A stretch of DNA of 7,095 nt from Rickettsia typhi (GTDB lineage Bacteria; Pseudomonadota; Alphaproteobacteria; Rickettsiales; UBA1997): assembly GCA_945874115.1 (NCBI GenBank), contig CAMCFD010000077.1, positions 1 through 7,095 of the forward strand, read 5' to 3'. Each line of letters opens with the position of its first letter. Position 1 is the stretch's first letter. Made by a program: the position numbers and the translations under genes. The notes below the pieces were generated by a model. It was not told the origin of the DNA and made no database searches. It saw nothing but the letters and a program-made list of their open reading frames with translations. Below, in pieces: positions 1-6,264 of the stretch.

Positions 1-1670
1 ACACTGGCCAGATTTTCAATTGCCCTGATTTTATGATTACTAACCACTCCGTCCGATTCTTGCAAGTCTTCGAACGTTGTTTTTTTAATTTCATTAAGAA
101 CTCTGTTCACGCAAACAGGAATATTTTCACCAAGCGAATTCATGTGAAACACCTCGATTTGATCGCCGTTTCTTCTGAGATGAAGCGTTGTCCAGTGTGT
201 GTTTCCGGTGATTTGGTTATCTTCACCCAAAGTGCCCACGCACATTAAAATCGTAAATCTTTCTTGGCGAATTTCTTGACCCAAAAAATTCAAAATTGCA
301 TCGCGAAGCCCGTGATCAAGAGAATTGTCGTTGCTAATTGGCGTCATCATAAATTGACTACGGAAAAAACTATCGACTTCTTCATCACTATGACCCATTT
401 TTTTTAGCGCATTTCGCAAAAGAAAGTCAACATTTTGCTGGGTTAAATTTAAACCTTCTTGAACATAATTAAACACATCAAGATCAAAATGCGGCGCCAT
501 TTGAAAGACTTCTGATGACGATGAATCAGATGATAAAACTGAATGCTTGTCGCCTTCTGATAAAACCGAATGTTCGTCATCTTCGCGCGGAATCGCAGAA
601 AGGTCAAGCGCCGCGAAACTTGCGTTAAGCGCATCTTCGTCAAAAGAAGTATGGTCAGGAGTAGCCGACCTGCGGTGAACTAAACCTTGTGCGACATGCC
701 TCGCTTGAGGTGGAGTCAAGCCTGCAATTGCGCCAGAAACACTTCCGCGGCGAAAATTTCGATCGTGATCGCCGGTCAAAACACTTGGCGCTTCAAAAAC
801 ATCGCCAATTTTGCGATCGCGTAATATTCTTGAAGAGCTTCTAATTCCGCCCGCGACTAAATCTGGCGAAATTGCATCAAGAACTTTTGCCTGCAATTTT
901 TTATCGCGCAACAATTTGCCTTCTTGCAAAGATGGGAAAAGCGTCAACACGTTACTCATCTCTAAAAACCAAGTTCGAACTAGTTCAAAAGGCGCAAGCA
1001 ACCTTCCTTGCGAATCAAGCGAGGCGTCCATTTTAGAGCCAATTCCCGAATTCGACGAAGCATCGCCCTCAACCGCATTATTTGAAGCGGTCGATGTGAT
1101 ATATCTCACAAAATCTTGAACTTGCCTTCCTTCTAAAGCGGTTGCAAACATTGCTCTCGCCGTTTGTTTTTGCGCCACTTCGCTAAAGTGATAAATCTTG
1201 TCGATAAAACTCAAAATCGCGTTTTTCTTACGCTCGAAAAGCTCTGAATTTCCTCTAAATTCAATCATTTTCTCGATTGAATGTTCTAAAACATCGCCCA
1301 AAGTTTTGTCCGATATTATGTGATTTTGCGACGTCGGCAACTCACCTGCAGCAAGCTTTTTCTTGCCATTTTTACGTCGCGGCGAAACTCCGCCAAGTTC
1401 AAAACTTCTGTCTAAATCAACTCTGGCCGAAGCTGCACGAAAATCCCTCATTTGCCTTACATTCACACCAACTCTTTGTTGAGTTAAGGCCGGAGAGTGC
1501 GGGCCCAAAATCGTCGAAAAAGCCACAGAACTTCTTCCACGCTTATCTTTTTGCGGGGTCGAAGCAAGTGGAGCTTGAGCCTCAACAGGAATTGTTGGCA
1601 ATTTAGTGTTGTCAACATTACCCTGTAAATATTTTTTCGGAATTGATGGAAGAATTCTCTTTTTAGACAT
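1..1670 (-). CDS. Ulp1-like (clan CE) cysteine protease paralogue, 3' end beyond window
   Basis: The minus-strand frame stays open from the ATG at 1670 to the window edge: 556 codons, no stop. An in-frame TAA two codons before the ATG fixes the start. Residues 1-120 are polar and basic (SPRRKNGKKK at 96-105). Residues 120-280 look helical. Residues 300-390 are low complexity, with a 9-residue duplication near 365-382 and a serine run. Residues 408-556 match the downstream-numbered paralogue at 1730-3673: NLTQQNVDFLLR, then GLRDAIL, then THWTTLHLRR with the presumed catalytic His492, then HMNSLG with Asn511 where Ulp1 enzymes have Asp. By alignment with the paralogue, the Gln and nucleophilic Cys should lie about 14 and 20 codons beyond the edge, so activity cannot be judged here. 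No signal peptide or membrane segment is visible. It is probably the second gene of an operon with the paralogue 59 bases upstream. An effector role as a deubiquitinase or deSUMOylase is inferred, not shown. Confidence 0.8.
   Translation of the reverse strand, partial: MSKKRILPSIPKKYLQGNVDNTKLPTIPVEAQAPLASTPQKDKRGRSSVAFSTILGPHSPALTQQRVGVNVRQMRDFRAASARVDLDRSFELGGVSPRRKNGKKKLAAGELPTSQNHIISDKTLGDVLEHSIEKMIEFRGNSELFERKKNAILSFIDKIYHFSEVAQKQTARAMFATALEGRQVQDFVRYITSTASNNAVEGDASSNSGIGSKMDASLDSQGRLLAPFELVRTWFLEMSNVLTLFPSLQEGKLLRDKKLQAKVLDAISPDLVAGGIRSSSRILRDRKIGDVFEAPSVLTGDHDRNFRRGSVSGAIAGLTPPQARHVAQGLVHRRSATPDHTSFDEDALNASFAALDLSAIPREDDEHSVLSEGDKHSVLSSDSSSSEVFQMAPHFDLDVFNYVQEGLNLTQQNVDFLLRNALKKMGHSDEEVDSFFRSQFMMTPISNDNSLDHGLRDAILNFLGQEIRQERFTILMCVGTLGEDNQITGNTHWTTLHLRRNGDQIEVFHMNSLGENIPVCVNRVLNEIKKTTFEDLQESDGVVSNHKIRAIENLAS
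531..584 (-). repeat. Two-copy 27-base in-frame tandem repeat
   Basis: Units at 531-557 and 558-584 agree at 22 of 27 bases, and all five differences are transitions. Nine codons per unit keep the frame. In the protein this gives HSVLSEGDK followed by HSVLSSDSS, inside an acidic, serine-rich linker just before the protease module of the gene at 1-1670. It looks like a local duplication in a disordered linker. Confidence 0.7.
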
Positions 1671-1729
1671 AAATTAAATTTTGACATCAATAAATTTTAG
1701 CGACATAAAAAACATCGCCTCACAAATAA

Positions 1730-3673
1730 TTAGTTACCATATCTTGACTGACTCACATCATTTTCTAACAACTGAAGATTATACTGCGGCGCCACTTGTG
1801 TTAGTGGTTTTGATTTTTCCTGATCTAAAGCTGATTGCAAAGCAAGAAAATTTTCGCGAGTCCCAACCTCACTAAACTCAAACAATAGTTCAATTAAAGG
1901 CATTTTTTGCCCCTTTCCCTCATCATTTATAAACTCAACTTTTTTGCCCAAAACATCTAAACTATTGTTAAGAAAATAGTCATTATTAATTTTTCCAATA
2001 ATCTCAAATAATTCCTCTTGTGAACAAATTTCTGTATCTCCTTTTTTAATATCTTCAAGCGTCAACATTAAAGAAGAGGTGATTAGCGCTTGATAATTAT
2101 ATGTAAACACAGCTTTATAATCAACGAAAACTTTGTTGATTTTTTCGGCTAACTCCAAAAATTCTCTTTTTAATTTTCCATCTTTATACCTTTCTAAATC
2201 ATCTATGAGAAATTTTAGCGTATTACTAAATTCTAAATGAAAATGATATAGCATATCAAGCTTTTCAAAATCAGTATAATCTTGCGACTCCATCACTCTA
2301 TCAACGATTTCCTGAACTTTTTTTGGATCAGTAAAAAATTCTTCAAAACCCATCAAATCTTCTTGTTCGTCTTTGTTAACGTATAAATATTGCCACATTT
2401 CTTCAGCCGACAATTCTAACTTCTGTGCCTCTTTCAACTCTCGTTCTTCTTGCACAAATTCATCAACTAATTTATGCCAAATCTCGCCATCTTCTTCAAG
2501 AGCCTCACCTTTTTCATTTTGACGAAGCCTTATAGTTCGCGCATAGCTTTTCATCAATTCTTTAATCCCATTCCTGAATTCAGCAAATTGCTTCGCACTC
2601 AATTCTACTGGCGACCTATCGCCAAGAGAAACGGGCGCAAAATGTCGCATCAACTCTTGCCTTTCTCTTCCAACAAAATCTTCTCCCGCCTGTTTAATCA
2701 TCTCTAAATTATCCGCCATATCATAAATCTCGCCCAAATCACGCGCACGATTAATCAGAAGTGCGTTATAAACCGCAAATAAACCGCAATCGTTAGAATT
2801 TTTTTGCTTCGCACAATCAATTTCAACAATTGGATTAAAATTAATTAAGCGCAATTTTTCAAGCGCCCTTTTATTTACATCATTAACCGCAACCATCTCT
2901 TTCAAGCTTCCATCTTCTTGTCTTACATCTATTTTTTCAGATAATTTTTCCTCGGTCAACAAAGGAATGCTTGTGATGACCCTCTCCACCGCCTGCGGGA
3001 TTAAATCGCCAAGCGAATTAAGATGATAAGCCATCATATCTTGGCCAAATCTTCTAAGATGCAAAACCGTCCAGTGCCCATCTCCTATTATTTCGCCGTG
3101 ATCACCTCTCCTTCCCGTGCAAAGCAAAATTGATATATATTCTTGCTCTGGCTCTTGCGCCACAAATTTTAAAATCGCATCACGCAAACCTTTGTCAATC
3201 TCTTCATTTGCTTTCTCGCTAATTGCAGTAATCGCGAATTTCTTGTCAATAATTTCATCAACATCTCTCTCGATTTGAAGCGCGCTACCTTGTTGACGAA
3301 CTCCAGCCCTTACCTCTTCCGCGGTTCTTCGCTCAACTAAAGAACGCAACAAATAAGCAACATTTTGATAACTTAAATTTGTATGCGGACCAACTTGATT
3401 AAATCTATCAAATCGCTGAGCAGCACTATTTTGCGCAAGTTTTTTAGCCATCTGATGCGCACCAAAAGAACTGGCACTTGTGGCTTGTAAAGGAGGAGTT
3501 TTTTGCAAAACCGGAAATCCATTCTGAGATCCAGAACCGAAAGGCCCTTGATTAGAAAAGACAGGCCTAACAGGATATTTCTCTACCCCTTCAGATTCAA
3601 GACTTGGCATTGAATCAAACTCTAACCTAGCTTTTTTTGCAGGAATTTCCCCATTTCCATTTTCAGGTCTCAT
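1730..3673 (-). CDS. Ulp1-like (clan CE, C48-type) cysteine protease, probable host-directed effector
   Basis: A complete 647-residue protein. An in-frame TAA six codons before the ATG, with no other start between, fixes the start. Residues 1-95 are polar and probably disordered, with a basic PAKKARLEF patch at 11-19. Residues 99-110 (NLSYQNVAYLLR) open the module shared with the gene at 1-1670. The catalytic domain spans about 160-310: His200 in GDGHWTVLHL, Asn219 in HLNSLG where Ulp1/SENP enzymes have Asp (YDS), Gln290 as oxyanion-hole residue, and nucleophile Cys296 in NDCGLF. The six-residue Gln-to-Cys spacing matches yeast Ulp1 and human SENP1. Residues 310-647 are acidic and helix-rich (charged EEREL-KEAQ stretch near 409-420) and match nothing I recognise. 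There is no signal peptide or membrane segment. The family cleaves isopeptide bonds or processes ubiquitin, SUMO or NEDD8. A secreted role against a eukaryotic host is inferred from family and low-complexity termini. A weak promoter and hairpin precede it. Confidence 0.82.
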   Translation of the reverse strand: MRPENGNGEIPAKKARLEFDSMPSLESEGVEKYPVRPVFSNQGPFGSGSQNGFPVLQKTPPLQATSASSFGAHQMAKKLAQNSAAQRFDRFNQVGPHTNLSYQNVAYLLRSLVERRTAEEVRAGVRQQGSALQIERDVDEIIDKKFAITAISEKANEEIDKGLRDAILKFVAQEPEQEYISILLCTGRRGDHGEIIGDGHWTVLHLRRFGQDMMAYHLNSLGDLIPQAVERVITSIPLLTEEKLSEKIDVRQEDGSLKEMVAVNDVNKRALEKLRLINFNPIVEIDCAKQKNSNDCGLFAVYNALLINRARDLGEIYDMADNLEMIKQAGEDFVGRERQELMRHFAPVSLGDRSPVELSAKQFAEFRNGIKELMKSYARTIRLRQNEKGEALEEDGEIWHKLVDEFVQEERELKEAQKLELSAEEMWQYLYVNKDEQEDLMGFEEFFTDPKKVQEIVDRVMESQDYTDFEKLDMLYHFHLEFSNTLKFLIDDLERYKDGKLKREFLELAEKINKVFVDYKAVFTYNYQALITSSLMLTLEDIKKGDTEICSQEELFEIIGKINNDYFLNNSLDVLGKKVEFINDEGKGQKMPLIELLFEFSEVGTRENFLALQSALDQEKSKPLTQVAPQYNLQLLENDVSQSRYGN

Positions 3674-3679
3674 ATTTAC

Positions 3680-3712
3680 AAAAGTTTTTTAAAGACTCAT
3701 TAGAAAACTTTT
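3680..3712 (-). promoter_or_regulatory. Hairpin or operator just upstream of the protease start
   Basis: Arms 3680-3690 and 3702-3712 form an 11-pair inverted repeat with one G-T wobble and an 11-base loop. It ends six bases before the ATG at 3673, so in the mRNA it would cover the place where a ribosome binding site should be. It could be a 5'-leader hairpin limiting translation, or a DNA operator. The arms are very AT-rich, so chance formation is possible. Confidence 0.35.
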
Positions 3713-3765
3713 AAATAATATTGCAAGCGCGATTTTTTAAGAACCCAAAGCTTTCCTTAATTAAT

Positions 3766-3795
3766 CTTATAAAATTAATTTAGAAAAAAGAGCAA
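3766..3795 (-). promoter_or_regulatory. Weak candidate promoter for the protease pair
   Basis: On the minus strand, TTGCTC (3795-3790) and TATAAG (3771-3766) are separated by 18 bases. The -10 matches the consensus at 5 of 6 positions, the -35 only at its TTG. It lies about 90 bases before the ATG at 3673. In such AT-rich DNA a match of this quality is weak evidence. Confidence 0.3.
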
Positions 3796-3821
3796 AAATT
3801 CACAAAAAAATGTAGTGAATT
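3784..3821 (-). terminator. Terminator-like hairpin after dusB
   Basis: Read on the minus strand, AATTCAC (3821-3815) and GTGAATT (3803-3797) make a perfect seven-pair stem with an 11-base loop. A T-rich tail follows (TTT, GCTC, then six T, 3796-3784). The stem has only two G-C pairs and sits 120 bases past the dusB stop. It would be a weak factor-independent terminator separating dusB from the protease pair. It overlaps the candidate -35 of the next gene. Confidence 0.4.
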
Positions 3822-3941
3822 ATTTAGGTAAAATAATTTTAGGGATAAGCCAGTTATATTTGGCGATGGTTTTTATTTGAATTTCAGACTGAGATTATGA
3901 ATTATAAATGGCTAGTTATTGTCGGAAAATATTATCGGTTA

Positions 3942-4940
3942 TCATAAAACGCCATCATTTGCAACCAAAACATTTGCCAATTGTTCATCATAAAATTCTT
4001 CGACCGTTTTACGCACATTGTCATAGCCTTGCGTCACGTTAACCTTAGCGCGAAATTGCGACGAGCTGTTAAGCCCCGAACTATACCAACCAAGATGTTT
4101 TCGCGCAAGAGGAATCGCGACTTGTTCACCATAATGCTCGATCATTTTATCGAAATGGTCAAGAACAATTTTCCTTTGCGCCTCTAGGCTTGGAAGCGTA
4201 TATTTCTCGCCTTTCAATTCACTCATAATTTGCGCAATCAACCACGGTTTGCCATAACAAGCGCGCCCAATCATCACGCCATCAGCGCCAGAAAGCTCTA
4301 AAGCTCTGCGCGCGTCGTCACTAGTTTTTATATCGCCATTTACAATTACAGGAATTTTTATAGCATCTTTCACACTTCTCACAAACTCCCAATCTGCCGT
4401 TCCATTATACATTTGGCAACGCGTGCGGCCATGAACCGTTATCATTTGCGCACCCAAATCTTGACATCTTTTCGCCAAGCTCGGCGCATTAAGATTTTCG
4501 CGGTTCCAACCCATTCTCATCTTTACCGTAACCGGAATTTTCACCGCTTTTGCAACCGCCTCAACAATTCTTGATGCTAAATATTCGTCTTTCATCAGCG
4601 CACTTCCAGCAAAACCATTCACCACTTTCTTAACAGGACAGCCAAAATTTATATCGATAATATCAGCACCAAGCGCCTCATTTAATTTCGCGGCCTCAGC
4701 CATAACTTCAGGCTCGCAACCCGCCAATTGCACCGACATTGGGTATTCTGATGAATCTTTCTCGCATTTTTTCAGCGATTCGCGCGTTTGCAAAATCATC
4801 GCGCGCGACGCAATCATTTCTGAAATCAACAAAGGCGCACCAAAGCTTTTTACAAGTCGACGAAACGGCAAGTCAGTAACGCCCGACATCGGCGCCAATA
4901 AAACATTATCTTGAAGCTGAATATTGCCAATTTTTATCAT
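3942..4940 (-). CDS. dusB: tRNA-dihydrouridine synthase B (NifR3 family)
   Basis: A flavoenzyme that reduces a uridine in the tRNA D-loop to dihydrouridine using FMN and NADPH; E. coli DusB acts at position 17. The 332 residues are full length for the family. The TIM-barrel half carries APMSGVTDLPFR at 16-27 (FMN site), SEMI at 40-43, the catalytic cysteine Cys101 in INFGCPVKKV, Lys140 in VKMRMGW, His170 in VHGRTR, NGDI at 201-204 and MIGRACYGKPW at 223-233 (phosphate and flavin contacts). The C-terminal helical domain, from about 250, binds tRNA. An in-frame TAG six codons before the ATG rules out a longer protein. No Shine-Dalgarno sequence is visible. In many proteobacteria dusB lies beside fis or ntrB; here neither is present and it stands alone behind a tRNA gene. 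Paralogues DusA and DusC are less likely given the NifR3-type N-terminus. Confidence 0.95.
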   Translation of the reverse strand: MIKIGNIQLQDNVLLAPMSGVTDLPFRRLVKSFGAPLLISEMIASRAMILQTRESLKKCEKDSSEYPMSVQLAGCEPEVMAEAAKLNEALGADIIDINFGCPVKKVVNGFAGSALMKDEYLASRIVEAVAKAVKIPVTVKMRMGWNRENLNAPSLAKRCQDLGAQMITVHGRTRCQMYNGTADWEFVRSVKDAIKIPVIVNGDIKTSDDARRALELSGADGVMIGRACYGKPWLIAQIMSELKGEKYTLPSLEAQRKIVLDHFDKMIEHYGEQVAIPLARKHLGWYSSGLNSSSQFRAKVNVTQGYDNVRKTVEEFYDEQLANVLVANDGVL

Positions 4941-5022
4941 TGTTTTTTTGATTTTCTAACCACCAAGAATCATTTTTTGCGACTCTAAATATAACGCAAC
5001 ACCAATTCTATCTACAGCGTCA

Positions 5023-5050
5023 ACTATAGCACTTTTTGATAAAATGTCAA
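5023..5050 (-). promoter_or_regulatory. Sigma-70-type promoter of dusB
   Basis: On the minus strand a perfect TTGACA (5050-5045) is followed, after 16 bases, by TATAGT (5028-5023), 5 of 6 to consensus. This predicts a transcript starting near 5016 with a leader of about 75 bases before the dusB ATG at 4940. It is the best promoter in the window and lies in the gap between the tRNA gene and dusB. Confidence 0.65.
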
Positions 5051-5084
5051 GATTTTTAGAAAAACACACCAAAATATAACAAAT

Positions 5085-5159
5085 TGGTGCTTCCGGCATG
5101 AATCGAACATGCGCTCATGGTTTAGGAAACCAATGCTCTATCCACTGAGCTACGGAAGC
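5085..5159 (-). tRNA. tRNA-Arg(CCT), CCA end encoded
   Basis: A full cloverleaf folds on the minus strand. The acceptor stem is GCTTCCG/CGGAAGC with seven perfect pairs, discriminator A at 5088 and an encoded CCA at 5087-5085. The D-stem is GCTC/GAGC with an eight-base loop. The anticodon loop is TTCCTAA, with anticodon CCT at 5126-5124, decoding AGG as arginine. The variable loop has four bases. The T-arm is GCATG-TTCGATT-CATGC with the invariant TTCGA. The one flaw is a T-T mismatch at the first anticodon-stem pair (27-43); the other four pairs are sound. The gene lies between qor and dusB on the same strand. No attachment-site duplication or integrase is visible. Confidence 0.95.
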
Positions 5160-5171
5160 GGAATGGGGGAT

Positions 5172-5177
5172 ATAATA
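5172..5177 (-). promoter_or_regulatory. Possible -10 box of the tRNA gene
   Basis: TATTAT on the minus strand (5 of 6 to consensus) lies 12 bases before the mature tRNA 5' end, followed by a run of five C. No convincing -35 is found at normal spacing; only a T-run lies there. The tRNA might instead be transcribed by read-through from qor, which ends 44 bases upstream. Confidence 0.25.
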
Positions 5178-5203
5178 CGCGGTAAATTGCAGCAAAAAAA
5201 CCA

Positions 5204-6175
5204 CTAAAGTTTCAAGACCAGCGAACCAGAGGTTTTGCGTGATTCAAGATCGCTATGGGCCTGAGCCACATCTTTAAAATTATATTCAGTAATTTTTGGC
5301 CTTAAAATTCCTCGTGCGATCAAGTCAAAAATCTCGCCGGCGGCCAAAGCAAGCTCGATGCGATTAGCTTTATAAAGCGCCAAAATTGGACGCGTTAAAT
5401 AAAGCGAATTCTCGACCAAATAATTCAGATTTAAATCAGGCGTCGAACCAGAGGACTCGCCATGGCTAACGCAAAGTCCCATCGGCCACAAACATTGAAG
5501 CGACTTCACCAAGCTATCTTTGCCAACGCCATCATAAACCACGCCAACGCCTTCATTTTGCGTGATTTTCATAACTTCTTGCAAGAAATCACCTTTTTGC
5601 GCGTTAATAACATAGCGACAGCCATTTTCAAGAGCGTGAGCTACTTTTTCTTGACTTCCGACAACGCCAATAACTTCAACGCCCATCGCCCTTGCCCATT
5701 GACACAAAAACTGGCCGACGCCACCAGCAGCCGAATGCACTAAAATTCTCTTGGCACGCTTCGCAAGATAAACTCGAAACAACAAAGAATGCGCCGCGAA
5801 ACCTTTAAGCAAGCTTCCGGCCGCAACAACATCAGTGATATTTTGCGGAACCAAAACTAGATGATGCTTGTCAATGATTCTCTTCTGCGCATAAGCGCCA
5901 ATTGGCCCCGTAGCATATGCCACGCGATCTCCCACTTTAAAATCCTTCACATTAGAACCAACCGCTTCGATAATTCCACAAGCTTCTGTTCCAAGAATAA
6001 TCGGATCTCTGTCGGTTTTATATTGTCCGCGACGAAAGCAAACATCGAAAAAATTCACGCCAATTGCGGTGTGGCGAATTAAAACATCGTCTTTGTTAAA
6101 CTTTTTTGGCAACTCGATATCTTTAATCTTCAGCATACTTGCGCCGCCAGTTTTTTCAATAATTATCGCTTGCAT
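5204..6175 (-). CDS. qor: NADPH:quinone oxidoreductase, QOR family (zinc-free MDR)
   Basis: A zinc-independent medium-chain dehydrogenase/reductase that transfers hydride from NADPH to quinones or other conjugated carbonyls in the cytoplasm. The 323 residues are close to the 327 of E. coli QorA, which it resembles along its length. The N-terminal GroES-like domain has the VNFFDVCFRRGQY segment at 40-52 and LGTEACGIIEAVG at 61-73, followed by VGDRVAY. The Rossmann domain has AAGGVGQ at 149-155, the NADPH pyrophosphate loop, then VVYDGVG at 212-218. The C-terminal AHSDLESRKTSGSLVLKL is the usual family ending. The cysteine-rich structural zinc loop and catalytic zinc ligands of alcohol dehydrogenases are missing, as expected. 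A TAA abuts the ATG, fixing the start. It is transcribed away from the exonuclease gene, and a large palindrome overlaps its putative promoter, suggesting repressor control. Exact substrate is uncertain. Confidence 0.92.
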   Translation of the reverse strand: MQAIIIEKTGGASMLKIKDIELPKKFNKDDVLIRHTAIGVNFFDVCFRRGQYKTDRDPIILGTEACGIIEAVGSNVKDFKVGDRVAYATGPIGAYAQKRIIDKHHLVLVPQNITDVVAAGSLLKGFAAHSLLFRVYLAKRAKRILVHSAAGGVGQFLCQWARAMGVEVIGVVGSQEKVAHALENGCRYVINAQKGDFLQEVMKITQNEGVGVVYDGVGKDSLVKSLQCLWPMGLCVSHGESSGSTPDLNLNYLVENSLYLTRPILALYKANRIELALAAGEIFDLIARGILRPKITEYNFKDVAQAHSDLESRKTSGSLVLKL

Positions 6176-6196
6176 TTATTTGCTCATTTTTGTTTA

Positions 6197-6227
6197 ATTA
6201 TACTAGGCGCTACTAACAATTTGTTAA
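6197..6227 (-). promoter_or_regulatory. Probable qor promoter
   Basis: The minus strand has a perfect TATAAT (6202-6197), placing the start of transcription near 6190, about 15 bases before the qor ATG. The best -35 is TTAACA (6227-6222), 5 of 6 to consensus but with a long 19-base spacer. Most of the -35 and spacer lies inside the palindrome at 6204-6236. Confidence 0.5.
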
Positions 6228-6236
6228 GAGCGCCTA
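6204..6236. promoter_or_regulatory. 33-base near-perfect palindrome between divergent genes (putative operator)
   Basis: The outer arms TAGGCGCT (6204-6211) and AGCGCCTA (6229-6236) and the inner arms TAACAA (6214-6219) and TTGTTA (6221-6226) are each perfect inverted repeats. They share one centre at 6220; only a two-base step on each side (6212-6213, 6227-6228) fails to pair. It lies upstream of both qor and the exonuclease gene, so it is not placed as a terminator. Overlap with the qor -35 and spacer fits a dimeric repressor site. No regulator gene is present in the window. Confidence 0.6.
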
Positions 6237-6264
6237 ATCTATTTTAAAAAAAATTTACACTAAA

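Noticed and set aside
811..1606. Plus-strand open frames of about 100 codons (811-1119, 1277-1606)
   Set aside because: They lie opposite the continuous minus-strand protease frame, which is supported by homology to the paralogue. Their translations show no domain and no initiation signal.
1671..1729. GCGA/TCGC inverted repeat between the two protease genes as a terminator
   Set aside because: It has only four pairs, an 11-base loop and no following T-run at the right distance. It does not argue against co-transcription.
2150..2330. Possible shared helical module in swapped order: LE-x-SN-x-L in the C-terminal region of the complete protease and near residue 236 of the left-edge protein
   Set aside because: Only a handful of residues match by eye in generic amphipathic helix sequence. 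A profile-profile comparison would be needed before claiming domain shuffling.
4956..4973. Five-codon frame (MILGG) in the dusB leader, suggesting a leader peptide
   Set aside because: It has no ribosome binding site, regulatory codon run or attenuator hairpin. It is simply the in-frame stop region upstream of dusB.
5085..5159. tRNA gene as an integration site for a mobile element carrying the proteases
   Set aside because: No duplicate of the tRNA 3' end, integrase or transposase is seen, and dusB with its own promoter separates the tRNA from the protease pair.
5171..5176. Perfect TATAAT on the plus strand next to the tRNA gene
   Set aside because: No plus-strand gene follows it and no -35 precedes it. 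The sequence is nearly self-complementary and is better read as TATTAT for the minus-strand tRNA.
5462..5743. Plus-strand open frame opposite qor
   Set aside because: It is antisense to a well-conserved enzyme and has no recognisable protein features.
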